This document shows positions 20,401 to 32,900 of a DNA stretch of 64,000 nucleotides, in pieces. Positions within the stretch are counted from its first letter, which is position 1; each line of letters starts with the position of its first letter. Location of the stretch: NCBI GenBank assembly GCA_947172415.1, contig OX359193.1, positions 5,016,501-5,080,500 on the forward strand, given 5' to 3'. The DNA is from Chondrosia reniformis (Eukaryota; Porifera; Demospongiae; Chondrillida; Chondrillidae). The position numbers and the translations under genes are program-made. Below the pieces are notes generated by a model. That model was not told where the DNA came from and did no database searches. It worked only from the letters and a program-made list of their open reading frames with translations.

Positions 20401-23400
20401 AATGTTCAATCACGATACATGTGAAAGTATGACAATATAACAACTTTTTAACAATATACATACTTGTACGTATGCACTATATAAAACAGTTTCAACAGTG
20501 TTGTTGAATAGAATTCACCTTTGATCAATAAACTTATAGTTCTCTCACAATTATATGTTAAACTCAACCAACTGGTCCAGGTTCTTTTGTTCTTTTGCCT
20601 TTGGAAAAATAAAGTGTGTAATGCACTGTGTATGTACAATAAGACAGGTCCAAACAACGCAATTTCCAGATCAAACATTTCATTACTCTAGGATTTTTGC
20701 TTTATTACTTGTCACATCTGTGCATGTGTTTCTCCATTTCATGCAGAAGAGATGTTGGCAACAAACCATGCCTTGTGGTGGTCTCCTGAAGGAAATGGAT
20801 GCTTATTTTTGGAGTTTTTAGAGAAGAATGTCTCATATATAAGTTTTCCTGTGTATGGTGACCCCAGCAAATCCTATCCCAGTATAACTAATTTAAAATA
20901 CCCCAAGGTAACTAATATATTTTAGCTAAAACTACTGTCAACCTTGTTATATTTAGTTCCCAATGGGAATCCAACAGCATGGTTTTAAATGCTCAAAAAG
21001 TAGTCAATTAAATTGACACTGTTTGTGTGTTAGTGTGTATAATAAAGGATATGAATTTGGAGGGAGTTTGTTTGCTCATGTTATTGTGTCTGCCATTAGG
21101 CTGGAAAGAAAAACCCTGGTATCAGAGTGTTTGCTAAGAGTCTCAATGGTGCTTCAATGACTGATATGATTGATTTACTACCTCCACAAGAGTTAACAGA
21201 GTATGTTTTACATACAGTTTAGCGTGAAATTTATATATGTGTCCAATAAGGGGCATATGTTCATAATGGTTTGTCAGGATACCTATAACTGAAAGACATT
21301 TAAGATTCACTTTTGCTTACAGTTTAAGGTAGTAGGGGGGGCTAAAGGCTTTCTTTGGGGTACATTGGTCTTAGTGATGTATCTCTCTGACCATAAGTCC
21401 AACTAACTTGAATTTTACAAGCAAAATAACTAGGTAAATTGCGCATGATTTGGTGTCAACCATAATTTGATTGGCTACTCTGTTACCGAGATATTTTAAT
21501 TTAAATTCGAAAAATGTCACCTCAAAAAGTGTCAAATAGCTCCACAAAAAAGCTATCTACTTCTGCATAAATGAGCTGAGAAGCACCAAATTTGGTATAT
21601 ATAATCTACAAGCATGGGTTCACAGGACTACGGGAGCGAATCGCCATTCTCGCTTGTATTCTGGAATAATTCCTGTTTTCCAAAAAATCGCAATATCTTC
21701 GTCAAAACTTCGAGTATTCCAATTCGCTCCCGTCAGTTTGTGCACGCTTTGGGTGCCTTTACAGGCAAGTTGTCCGCGTTCGAATCGGTTGCAACGTAAC
21801 AGACTAGTTAGATTTGCAACACCTTCGTTAACACTGATTCTATACAAATTAACTACAGAAAAAACGGTCTCTCCATATTTTCGCCTTAAACAAACATCAA
21901 ATCGTAGAATTATCCATACTGTATACAATAATCAGTTAGTTTAAAGGCCAGCGACTATAACGTTTATTCACAAGAGGAGAAAGTTAACTCGGTCGAATTT
22001 GGGCCCCATTAATTGTTGATTTCACACCTAATTTATCTATCACCTCCGTGAGTGTTTCTGAATGAATCTGCTATGCCGAAAGTAAAGAAGAGAGTCACTC
22101 AATATCAAGTAGGCAATTAACGCTTAAAATTTAACACAAGATAACGCTTTCTTATTCCTTTAATAATTCAAGTTTAGAAGTAGAGACGGGTTTAAAAATC
22201 TAGATATGAAAAATAGACCACTAACCTAACCTCTGTGCCAAAATTCGTGTCGTTTTGATTTAGACACGATAGCCCCCCCTACTACCTTAAATGTATGTGT
22301 AAATACTGTAAGGGTTTTATATGTATAAATTACAACACAACTATGACAAGTGTTTTATTTCTGTTGGGCTGCCATACAGTTGGTATTCATACGTATATGG
22401 AAATTTGTAGTTGACTGATTAAGGACTTAGATTGTTAGTACTCTGATTCACCAATATTTAGGCTTATTTATGCCAATTTGCAATGTGTATTGAGTATCCA
22501 TTAAAATCGTGTTGCTAGCAGTAATCGTTAACTAAGAGAATTTAAACTCTAATGCTAGTTCATTTTACCAAACTTTACTAATTCACTACCACTGGTTGTA
22601 TTGATGTAAATATCCTCTATCGTACAACTTTGTTTATTCATATGATCTATATGTAACATATGTACCTAGTCAATACTACTTTGAAGCTGGTGGTTGGCTG
22701 AATGATACTCACATTTATGTACTGTGGCTGAATCGAACACAAAATGTTCGTGTGTATTCACTCTATGATCTTACAAACTCTTTGTCACCAAGAAAACCAG
22801 TTAGAACTGTCACAGAACTTAGTAATGGTTGGATTGAAAGTGGGATTGTGAGTGTAATAAATTGGTTTGATTTGACCAGTATAACTGGCATTTCAACAGT
22901 TAGTTACTGTAGCAATTCTTAAGGAGTCTTGTGTGTTTCTTATAGGGATCTGTTCCTATGTTGATGAAAAGATCTGCAAAACTTCTGATGATCATGTCTG
23001 AAAACATTACTCAAGAAAGTGGTAGTTTCCTGCATTTGGCTGAAGTCAATCTAGAAGTTAGCTGTTGCTTATGTATGTCTCGCATTAGTTCCCCTATACA
23101 GAATAGGCATAGCATGTAGGAAAATGGTATATTAGATTTTTCACATTATATTTACATAACCGGGGGGAATGCTATGTACATTTTATTATCCATTCTTTTA
23201 AGACTGAAGATGTTATGTTTATCACCCATGGAGAATGGGAAGTTACAGAAGTTATTGGAGTGAATGAGGATGATAAAGACATGTAAGTTTTTGCACGAAA
23301 TTGCATGCAATGTACGTATATACGTACCTCTGAAAAAGTTGCTTTTACACTTTCACTTAACTCTATGTCTGTATAGACTCTATGTGTCTACCAAAACACA

Positions 23401-26193
23401 CAGCTGGGAAAGACACATTTACAGGTTTGAATAACTGAATATTATACAACTTTTATGTGTTTATAGAAATGGGCAGTGTTAATTTGTATGTGTCTTGTTT
23501 GATTTACTTTTATGCTAAATGTACTGACATATATTGCAACCTACATACAAATCTTTGTAGATATATCATGTACAAGTATGTCTATACATATGTATAGATA
23601 AACCTAATTCACTGAGTTCACAAACCAATTTTATTGATGTGTATATAGCACAAAGTATGATATTTGTTTGACATGCAACCATAAATGGAATTTGAATAGA
23701 GGTAAGTGTACCTACAGTGAGATGTACGTATATATGTACCTGAAGAAGGAAATGTTTTATTTTAGATTTGCAGTATATTTGACAACTTTTCAAGTATATG
23801 GACGTATAATTTTGCTAACTGCTTTTGTGAAGTGTGTACTTTGTGATACCCTTTTTGGCAATCCATTAGATAGCCTTCCGAATATTCCTAATGAGTGTGG
23901 TGTGTTTAGTGCTTCATGTGCAGAGACCTTGCAGTATTGTATATTGCACTGTCATGGGCCTACCATCCCATTTTCGCTTGTGGTTTCTTACCGAAATGGA
24001 ACATTTGAACAAGGTAATTTAAGTACATAATATATGTAGCTGTCTTTGCTAGACCTTGCTTGCAAGTCTGATATCCTGTTTACAAAGCTACGTACATATA
24101 TCATGTAACTGAATATGTTAATGAAGTGAAGCAGCACTCTTAAGGACATCTTGATTATTCCCTTAATGATTGCTATTGTAGTTAGCTTGTTGGAAAGGAA
24201 TTCTGAACTGATTGAAGCAGCCAAAGTAATCTCAATTCCCAAGACTGACTATTTTACGGTTCCAGCCACTAAAGGTTAGGTGGAATGCAGTAGTCTAGAA
24301 CTATGTATATAATTTATACAATTGTTGTGTATCTTTCCTACTTCTGTAGATGAACCACAGTTATATGGACGATTGCATTATCCGCCAAACTTTGACTCTG
24401 GAAAACAATACCCTGTTCTCTTTTCTGTGTGAGTAAAGGTTTGAAACTTCCATCATAATCAATCAACACTCTATTTTTGTTTCATCTAAGGTATGGAGGG
24501 CCTTACAGCCAAACTGTAAGTTTATTCATTTTTCCTATATAATACTGACATAAGCACCTTGCACACTAGCATACGTACATGTTTATTTGATATTGTTGAT
24601 TTCAACATGTGATAATAAATAGTTTGATTATGGTAGATTCTGGATGTTAATTTGTTCAGTCAGTTGTGGTCATTGTACGAGTCTGCATCACTAAATTGTA
24701 TCATTGTTTCTGTGGATGGAAGAGGAACAGGATTTAGAGGAGACAAGTGTGTAAGATTTCTTTCCTATTTGACAGTTAACCACTGAATGTTTTCTTGCAG
24801 TTTCAAGTATGCAGTGTATAGGCAGCTAGGAAAGCTGGAAACAATAGATCAAATCAGAGCTGGAAGGTTAGCAATTACTTAGGAATGATAGAAATTTAGT
24901 ACCATCCTATATACGTAGATAATGCACACTATACAGTACACATACAAATCTATTAGTATAGTGCGCATAATATACTGTATATTGTATACTATCAAATTTC
25001 TGTAATTAAATTCAAAGGCTTTAATATCAAAGCTCAGTGTTCTTAAGCATAATTCTAGCCTTGTCAGTTGTCTACGAGAAGAATATCAGTCCTTTAGCTT
25101 CATATTACAAACCTGTTTATACGTATTATGTAATTTTTTACATTAAAACTATGATTTTTGTAGATTTTTGCAAGGTTTATCATACGTTCTGCCTGAGAGA
25201 ATTGCTATTTATGGAACAGTAAGTGTCAGATGTGTACTTATTGTTACTTTTCTGTGGCTGTTATATTTTGTATACTGTGCTTTGTACTGTTAAATTTATA
25301 TATAGTCATATGGTGGCTATATGGCCGCAATGGTTGGAAGCAGTGGTAGTGCTGTCTTTAAAGTAGCCATTTCAAGATCCCCAGTTGTTGACTGGAGGTA
25401 TTACGGTATGTAAGTAGTGTTTAATCTATGTAGTTTATATATGCACCTTTGGTGCTCACAGTGGTTTGAACCATATGTAGATTCCATCTACACTGAACGA
25501 TATATGGGACAACCAACACCTGAAGACAACCTTGTTGGATATAATGTTGGTATATTTCATGCACTATAGCTAATGCATTATAACTACACAATAAGCAAGC
25601 AAATCTGAAGTTTTAAGTGAATATCTCTGTATGGAGTAGAATTAGCCAGTGTCCCACTGAGGTGGATGGGCATGCAGAGTGGGATTGTTAAAACAAAAGT
25701 AATAAATCTTTCCTGCTTACATGGACATATATAATGTATTAATTTTATTTTTTAGTGTAAAGCTTGGCCCAGAATGGCTAACTGTGGCCATGACTGTTGT
25801 TTTGTATGTTTAATAGGAATCCTCTGTTCTCCTGAGAGCAGACCAGCTCCGGTCTGTGAAACTACTTCTCATTCATGGAACAGCTGATGGTATGTACATT
25901 TGTTTATTCAAGCTTTAAGATTTTGAGTGTTTGTTGTTTCGGTTTATGTTTGTTGTATTAGATAATGTCCACTTTCAAAATTCTGCCCAGTTTGTAAAGG
26001 AATTGACTAAATCAGAAGTCCAATTTAGATTTCAGGTATGTCAGTAAAATGATACTAAATTGGATGATCTTTGGGGACATTTTTTTTCCTTTCATTATAG
26101 ATGTACACAGATAAAGCACATGCAATATCTGGAGAAGACAATCGAAAACATTTGTATAAGCTTATAGATAACTTCTTGAAAATCAACTTGTAA
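17459..26193 (+). CDS. DPP4-like: DPP4/FAP-like membrane serine peptidase
   Basis: Type II membrane prolyl dipeptidase, S9B family, removing X-Pro dipeptides from peptide N-termini outside the cell. Exons: 17459-17506 (ATG, acidic cytosolic tail), 18098-18209 (transmembrane helix, TVLVIVAAIATIAAAVVI), 19142-19252, 19376-19473, 19560-19634, 19734-19786, 19878-19962, 20053-20176, 20747-20907, 21100-21200, 22680-22847, 22946-23056, 23203-23282, 23377-23424, about 23830-24013 (5' edge uncertain), 24182-24274, 24350-24428, 24491-24515, 24637-24746, 24801-24866, 25164-25218, 25306-25405, 25481-25545, 25817-25889, 25962-26035, 26101-26193. The Glu-Glu motif that grips the substrate N-terminus is rebuilt across a junction (VYEEEM). 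The oxyanion loop YGGPYSQ, nucleophile GTSYGGYM (Ser at 25306), Asp in HGTADDNVHF and His in DKAHAI are all present. So it should be an active enzyme, not a DPP6/10-type pseudoenzyme. Confidence 0.93.
21324..22290. mobile_element. 967-bp TTAA-bounded TIR element in DPP4 intron
   Basis: Ends TTAAGGTAGTAGGGGGGGCT (21324-21343) and its exact complement (22271-22290). The outermost TTAA on each side could be a TTAA target duplication, the signature of piggyBac-type insertion, leaving a 16-bp TIR. An inner inverted repeat (GGGAGCGAAT at 21633-21642, complement near 21720-21731) lies inside. No transposase domain seen. It occupies the intron before the exon at 22680. Confidence 0.85.
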
Positions 26194-26441
26194 ATGTTTA
26201 TTTTGGACAAAATGTTTCATTGCTGATATACATAAATGATTCTGGATCCAACACCAGAGTATGGCATTATCAGGGCATGCAGATCCAGGATTAGGGAGTT
26301 GGAGGAGATTCAATTAGTTTGGGGTTAAATACAGAGGGGCTAAGATATGATGAACTTTAAAAAAGTACTTCATTATAACACAGATCCTAGTACACCTGCC
26401 CATATAGTTGCCATACATGTTCTCCCCTTTACAGTAGACTA

Positions 26442-26451
26442 GTCACGTGAC
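26442..26451. promoter_or_regulatory. CLEAR-type E-box palindrome
   Basis: GTCACGTGAC, 7 bp before the hexosaminidase ATG. This is a perfect match to the CLEAR element bound by TFEB/MITF-family bHLH-Zip factors in vertebrate lysosomal genes. The position is seen directly; function in this organism is inference. Confidence 0.6.
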
Positions 26452-26457
26452 AACATC

Positions 26458-29400
26458 ATGGCGATATTTTGCTTCTTTCTACTCGTTTTCCTTCCAGCAT
26501 TATGTCTATCAGATACGAGTAGTCCTTACTCTCTCCTGTGGCCCCTTCCACGAGAAGTAAACTGTTCGGAAAGCAAATCGGTTACAGTTGATTCCAAAAA
26601 TTTCAACTTTATAGGCATAGGGGAGGGAGGCGGCAGTGAATTGTTAAAGGATGCTTTTTCCAGGTATCAGAAGTATACATTTCCTCAGGAAGTCAAAAAT
26701 AGCGCAGGTGTCATCAACTCGGCTGTAGTTAACGTGTCGAGCAGTAGCGAAGACATTGGATTGAATACAAACGAAACTTGTGAGCTATTTGTGTAGGGTA
26801 GGCCTATAACTTACCGCAGTATACAGTTGATCTGTGATGTCAGCATAATATTATTTGTTTCATGCGAATTGCTACATATTATATACCTTTCAGGGCTGTA
26901 TGCAGAACTTGGGACGAGGGGGCGAGGGAAGTAAAAATGTTCAACATTTAGGGGGCAACGGTATATTAACTTCCCAAAAGTCAAGGAGGGGCTGTCACTG
27001 GAATTTTGGTCCTTTTTCTTGAAAATTTTGGTCCTGGACCAATTTTTTCAGAAAATAACTCTTGGTCCTACTCTGAAAATTTTGGTCCTAGATCTAATAC
27101 TACTGGCCCCTCTTAGCAGCCCTGCCTTTTCCCTTTTCCTTTGCTTGCTTAGTTACTGACATGAATTGATTTCTCTTTGTCCAGATAATATGACCATATC
27201 ACAGGAAGGTGTTTATATCAATGCAACAACGGTGTATGGCGCTATGAGAGGTATCATTGTATTGTGTCAATTATAATAGCTTGATTCATGTAATTTGTAG
27301 GTTTTATGGTTTATAATCCATTTTTAATATTGACAAATCATTTCATTGAGCCAATGGTAACTGTGAATATTACTGACCTATTTTTTGTTCTCTGAAGGTT
27401 TAGAGACGCTCAGTCAGTTGGTCTACATGGAAGATGACCAGTATTATGTTTATCTGTGCTCTGTGGGAGACACTCCTAGATTCCAACACAGAGGTTTCAT
27501 GATAGACACTTCTCGTCATTTTGTGTCAGTTGCGGCTATTTTAAAATTCCTGGTAAGTCAGAAATCACTGATTGCATGGGTTTTGTACTGAAAAAGGTGT
27601 AATTGGATCAAATTTGGAATTGCTTGCTTCAGCATGTCCTCCTCTGGTTGTAAAGCCAGTTTCTCTATCACTCCTTAAGTACATGGATAGTCCCCTTTAA
27701 TTTACTTGTGGGAGGATATTGTGAATCAGATCTGTTATTGTGATTATATAAGATGACCCCTTCATCACTAGGCTGGTATAAATGGGGCCCCAGACAAGCA
27801 CAGTACATACAAGAAACAACAACACAAGACACACATATGATTATATATAGTCCCTCTTTGTTATTCACATGACATTGCAAATTACAAATCACTTAATAGG
27901 GTTTCAATCTAAGTACGTACTTCTCTACTTCTATATGAAACATCTAAGATGCCATTCTCCTACATGCTATATGCCTATTCTGTAAAAAGAGCCTATAGGG
28001 GAACTAAACCTGAAGAGAGCTTTAGATGAAGATACAGGAGTCTTTTCTTCCTTCTTTTCCCTTCTTTCATCTTCCTCTCCACTGGGTCAGACAGCCGTTT
28101 CTGGAATTCCAGCCTTCATCAGTGATCCTGGGAGTCTATAACTATAGACACACGTAGGACATATTACATAAGTCTACCCTTAGGTCTTCTAGTAGTAACA
28201 TCTCTTTGGAGGTGGGGTATTTATGTGGGTATGTATTTATACTGAATGGTATGTAACATATTGGATCCAGTGTTGTACACGTTCCTCTAGCTACATAGTT
28301 AAGTAGGTCCTACCGTATTGTGGGAAAGTTTTGCTGGAGAAACCTTTTGTGAATTTTGCAGATGGATTGTGATTCAAGAAACATTCTCAGTGAACATTGT
28401 GCATTAGCCCTGTGCTTATACAATGAATGGGAAACTGACAAAATATACACCTAACCATGATAATTTAACATTTTTAGGTACAGTAGGCACAATGATGGCA
28501 TTTATAGATGCCAGCAACTACACCACCCCAACATTTGAGTTGGAGTATTGTGTTAAATTTAATTAGACATTTTAAAATGTCATGGCCCACTACTGTATGT
28601 GTGGCAAGGTTCTTGAGATTTCAGGAATGACATCACATTTGCAAACATTTATTTCATGAACATTCCCATCTCTGCATATATAGTACATGCCCATAATTAT
28701 TATCAATTTACCCATGTGTGAACATAAAAAGATACAATTTCTGTTAGATAGGAGTTCACAGAAAATTAGGTTTGCAGACATACAGTATTAACTGTGTCTA
28801 TGCCCATCTCTAGTTCTGCTATCCTCTGTAAACATTCTATTTTCCTTATTTAGGATGCTATGTCATTCAATAAATTTAATGTATTTCACTGGCACATTGT
28901 TGATGATGAATCGTTTCCCTATGAAAGCTTATCTTATCCAAGCTTGAGTGAGAAGGGAGCTTACGATCAACACCATGTGTATTCTCAAGCAGATGTCAAG
29001 ACTGTAATCCAGTATGCCAAAGAGAGAGGAATTAGAGTCATACCTGAATTTGACACACCTGTATGTCTTGAGTAAGGGTGTCTAGCTGGTAGTGTACTTT
29101 TTGTTTTTTTTTCTTATGTATAGGGTCATTCTCTATCATGGGGCCTGGGTATACCGGGCCTTACCACAGCTTGTTATGACAACTCTACCCACAAACCAAC
29201 TGGAAGGTAAATAGGTTAAACTTTATACCTACTACCGATGGAAAAATCTATCTATCTATCTATTAGTTCAGTTAAATATGGGAGAAATATCTCCAGCAGT
29301 CCTTGTCATGCATTGCCTTCCATAACAACCGAGTGTAGGTGCCATCCAGTGCTCTCTCTAGCCCCTTAGTCAGTATCCATGCTTCTGCTCCATAGAGCAG

Positions 29401-29908
29401 AACAGTCTCTATGGTGGCTTGAAAAAGACGTATTCTTTCGAGATCGCTATGGTGGCTTGAAAAAGACGTATTCCTTTGGCACCCACCGCCACCACCACCA
29501 TTACCTGCAATCTGCTTGTTCTGCTTGGAGAAATTCTCTTTCTTGGCTAACCCACCAAGTCGAAGAACAGGGTGGGAACGTTGAGCGGGATCGCCACTTC
29601 TTCGCTCCAACCTGCGGAAGAACGCATGTCGAAGTCTTCGCGTCGCCTGCCAATGGTCCTTGACCCTGGAGGCTTGTCGTCGAGATCTTGATTCGGTTGC
29701 TGCGATTGAATGCTTTCCACGAGGCGCCCCCCGTTTTCTTCCCACCCGCTTGGTCACCGCAGCGTCCGTAGCAGTAGAGTGCGGTTCAGCCGTTGTACCA
29801 CGAGTAGGTGGGGTGAGCTGGGAGGCAGTAGGCATGATGGAAGAGCGCTGGTGGAAGCTGTCTGCCTACTTCAGAAAATGCGATGGTCGACCATTTTCTT
29901 GACCAACT

Positions 29909-29955
<47 letters not shown>

Positions 29956-32900
29956 GGAAAAAACCTTTCCTGTGTTTACTAATTTACAATATGTAGTTAT
30001 GGTCCCATTGATCCAACCAATGAAACCAATTGGTCCTTCCTAACTGGGTTTTTTAAAGAATTGGCTGAAGTGTTTATGGATGACTATATTCACCTTGGAG
30101 GAGATGAAGTATCATACACCTGTTGGTATGTCTGTCTTTCTTTCCGTAAATAATGAGAGATAAATACGGTACGGTTTGTTTGGTATCTATACTATATTAA
30201 AGGTCTACTAATCCTGCTATTTGGAAATGGATGGAAGAACATAATATAACTGGTCAATATGATCAACTGGAGCAATATTATGAGACTAGGTACATTTTCA
30301 AGTGCATACTGTAATATATACTATAAAGCCTCACTAATTGCTTAATGGCAGTCTCTTAAGGAATATATGTATTGATAACTTAAAATATTAGTGAACAGTA
30401 TATATAATATTTAGTAGTTTTCCACTAACATTTTGGTGATATCTAATATTGCATTTTTGTTTGATTTGGTGTGCTATTTGAAGTGTTTCTTCCAAGATGC
30501 CTCTGAAGTGGCCAACATTTCATTCTTGTCTTTTAGAGATTAGTACGTATATGCTCCTTTTGAGTTGTCATTTTGTGCTTTATATTGTATTAGGCTTCTA
30601 GACATTGTTAAAAACTTAAACAAGGAATATGTTGTTTGGCAAGAGATTTTTGATAATGGACTTAAAGTGAGTTAGCTCCTTATGCAACAGTGATTTATTA
30701 TTCATACAACCTTTACTTGGAAAGTTAGGCAATCTCTTATCTTAAGACTATTGCAGACTGTTTGTGTTATGCATTATATATTTATTTGTAAATATTTTGT
30801 AAATATTTTGTAGGTTCAACCAGATACAGTGATTGATGTGTGGAAATCAAATAAAGACAGTCGTGCGGCTATCACCAAGGCAGGCCTGAGGGCTATATAC
30901 TCAGCTTGTTGGTATCTTAATAGAATATCTTATGGGGCTGACTGGCACAATGTAAGTATTATGTGTGCTCCTGTCACTGACTCACTGAATGTATCCACGT
31001 GAATGTGTTTAAAAATCTCATGGGATTTGCTTTATATAAGTTAAAGTTTTTGAAAACAGGTAAAAAACTCATGATTGCCCTGAAACTGCTGGCTCGATTA
31101 ACTTGGACTTGGATGCTTATTAAGCATCCGTTGTATAGCATATTAGCACTGCTCATAAATGTGTAGTTATTAATGCTATGGTTTTCAAATATTTTCTCTG
31201 TATACGAAGGTCAAATTTTAAGCATAAAATTTCCATAGGTTATGCTAAATATATTACACATTTACAGTTTATTGACAATTGGTGTAGCACGAATATGGAA
31301 TAAGAAATTGTCATAGAAGCATAGAAACATATGGTATATATATGTGAAATAATATAGACCCTACTTAATTCAGTGATGGCATTTATTTTAATTCTACTGT
31401 AGAATTTAAGTTATGGCGCATAAAAGAATGTTGTCAAGTCTGCTAACTTATGTATGTACGTACGTATGTAGCTTAAAGTGCTATATGTCAATACAACTTG
31501 TTAGGTGTTAGGGTGACATCTATTTGGCTGGAGAGTACATTGAAGGTAGGGGGTTGGAACCTTGTATATTGTATGCCTGACGAAGCCCGTGATGGGCGAA
31601 ATGTGATCTGAATTGAAGTGACTTGTTGGTGTGCTTAATCGTCCAAAAACAATCCGCTCTCACCTAATAATTGCCTAATAATTTTCATGGCATATTCATG
31701 TGGTACAGTGAAATAGCCACCCCTGTTATTGTAAAATGAATTCATCACTATCTGAAACACCAGAATGCTTCATAAGATTTTATTGAAACTAAACTACTGT
31801 TATTACTGATCTTGTCTCAGGAATGTGAAAATGAAAATACTCTTGCCTGCCCACCTTTTCCTTGGCGGCGGCCTAAACAGTTGAATTGATTTTGAACCCA
31901 TCAGTTTCAACTTCCTCTCCAGCTCACTAAAGTCAACTGGTTGTACATTGGGCAGACCTGCAATATGCATATGTTTTTCAAATAACTGCCACCACTGAAT
32001 TAGGGACAACTGAATGTGCTATATGATTTTAGGGCCCCTATATTGCTCTAAAAGTCGAAAGATGATCCTTTCAAATAATTTTTATATCTGTCAACAAAAT
32101 GGCTGATGTTCAGCTGGCTTTCACTTTCTAAGCTAGCTTTCTCTTCCTTTGCATTGAACCAATGAAAAGGATTTACTAATGCTATATATGCAACATAAAG
32201 CCTGCGTAAAAAGCTTTTCTACAGGATATGGCCTTGATATTGACGGTATTCAAGTGACGACCGGAATCAGTGAATTGGACATTTAAGAACCAGCAAGAGG
32301 TTTGAGTTTGGGCCGCTGGGCGCCCCACCAGTTTTTTGAACTCAAAGTACTTGATATATTCCCTTGGCAATTTCTTCTTTTGTATTCATACTACTTTTAA
32401 TCTCAGTATAATTTATAATTGTATAATACATTTAGTACAGTGGACCTTCACTTATCCAAACCCAATGGGACTGGACTATGTCCAGAAAACTGAAACGACC
32501 AGATATGTGAAGCAATAATTATTGTACTGTACATATGCACATACAGGGAGTAAACTACAGATGTGAAGTGATTGTTGTTGGCGTGATACATTGGTAGAGT
32601 ATAAGAAATATGTTAATCAAATATAGGGGTGTATAGGTACATACGTATACAATGCTTGTTCAGGGTTAGTTGAAATAAATATCTATTGTGGTTTGCTTCA
32701 AACTTGTGAAACATTGAGTAGCAGCCAGGTCTCTAACTCACTTCCACAGAAGCACTGAAGTAGCCGTGCTTTGTGGTTGCCGCTCATACCAGAGTAACCA
32801 TTTGTCGAGCATTTCTGTGACCTCACTGCTACTTGGAACATTACAGTCTTCAGCCTCATCCTCCAGAGTCTCTGGTGTGTCCTCACTGTGTGTGTGTGTG

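Noticed and set aside
29379..29910. Plus-strand open frames in the LINE insert
   Set aside because: Shadows of the GC-richer minus-strand frame.
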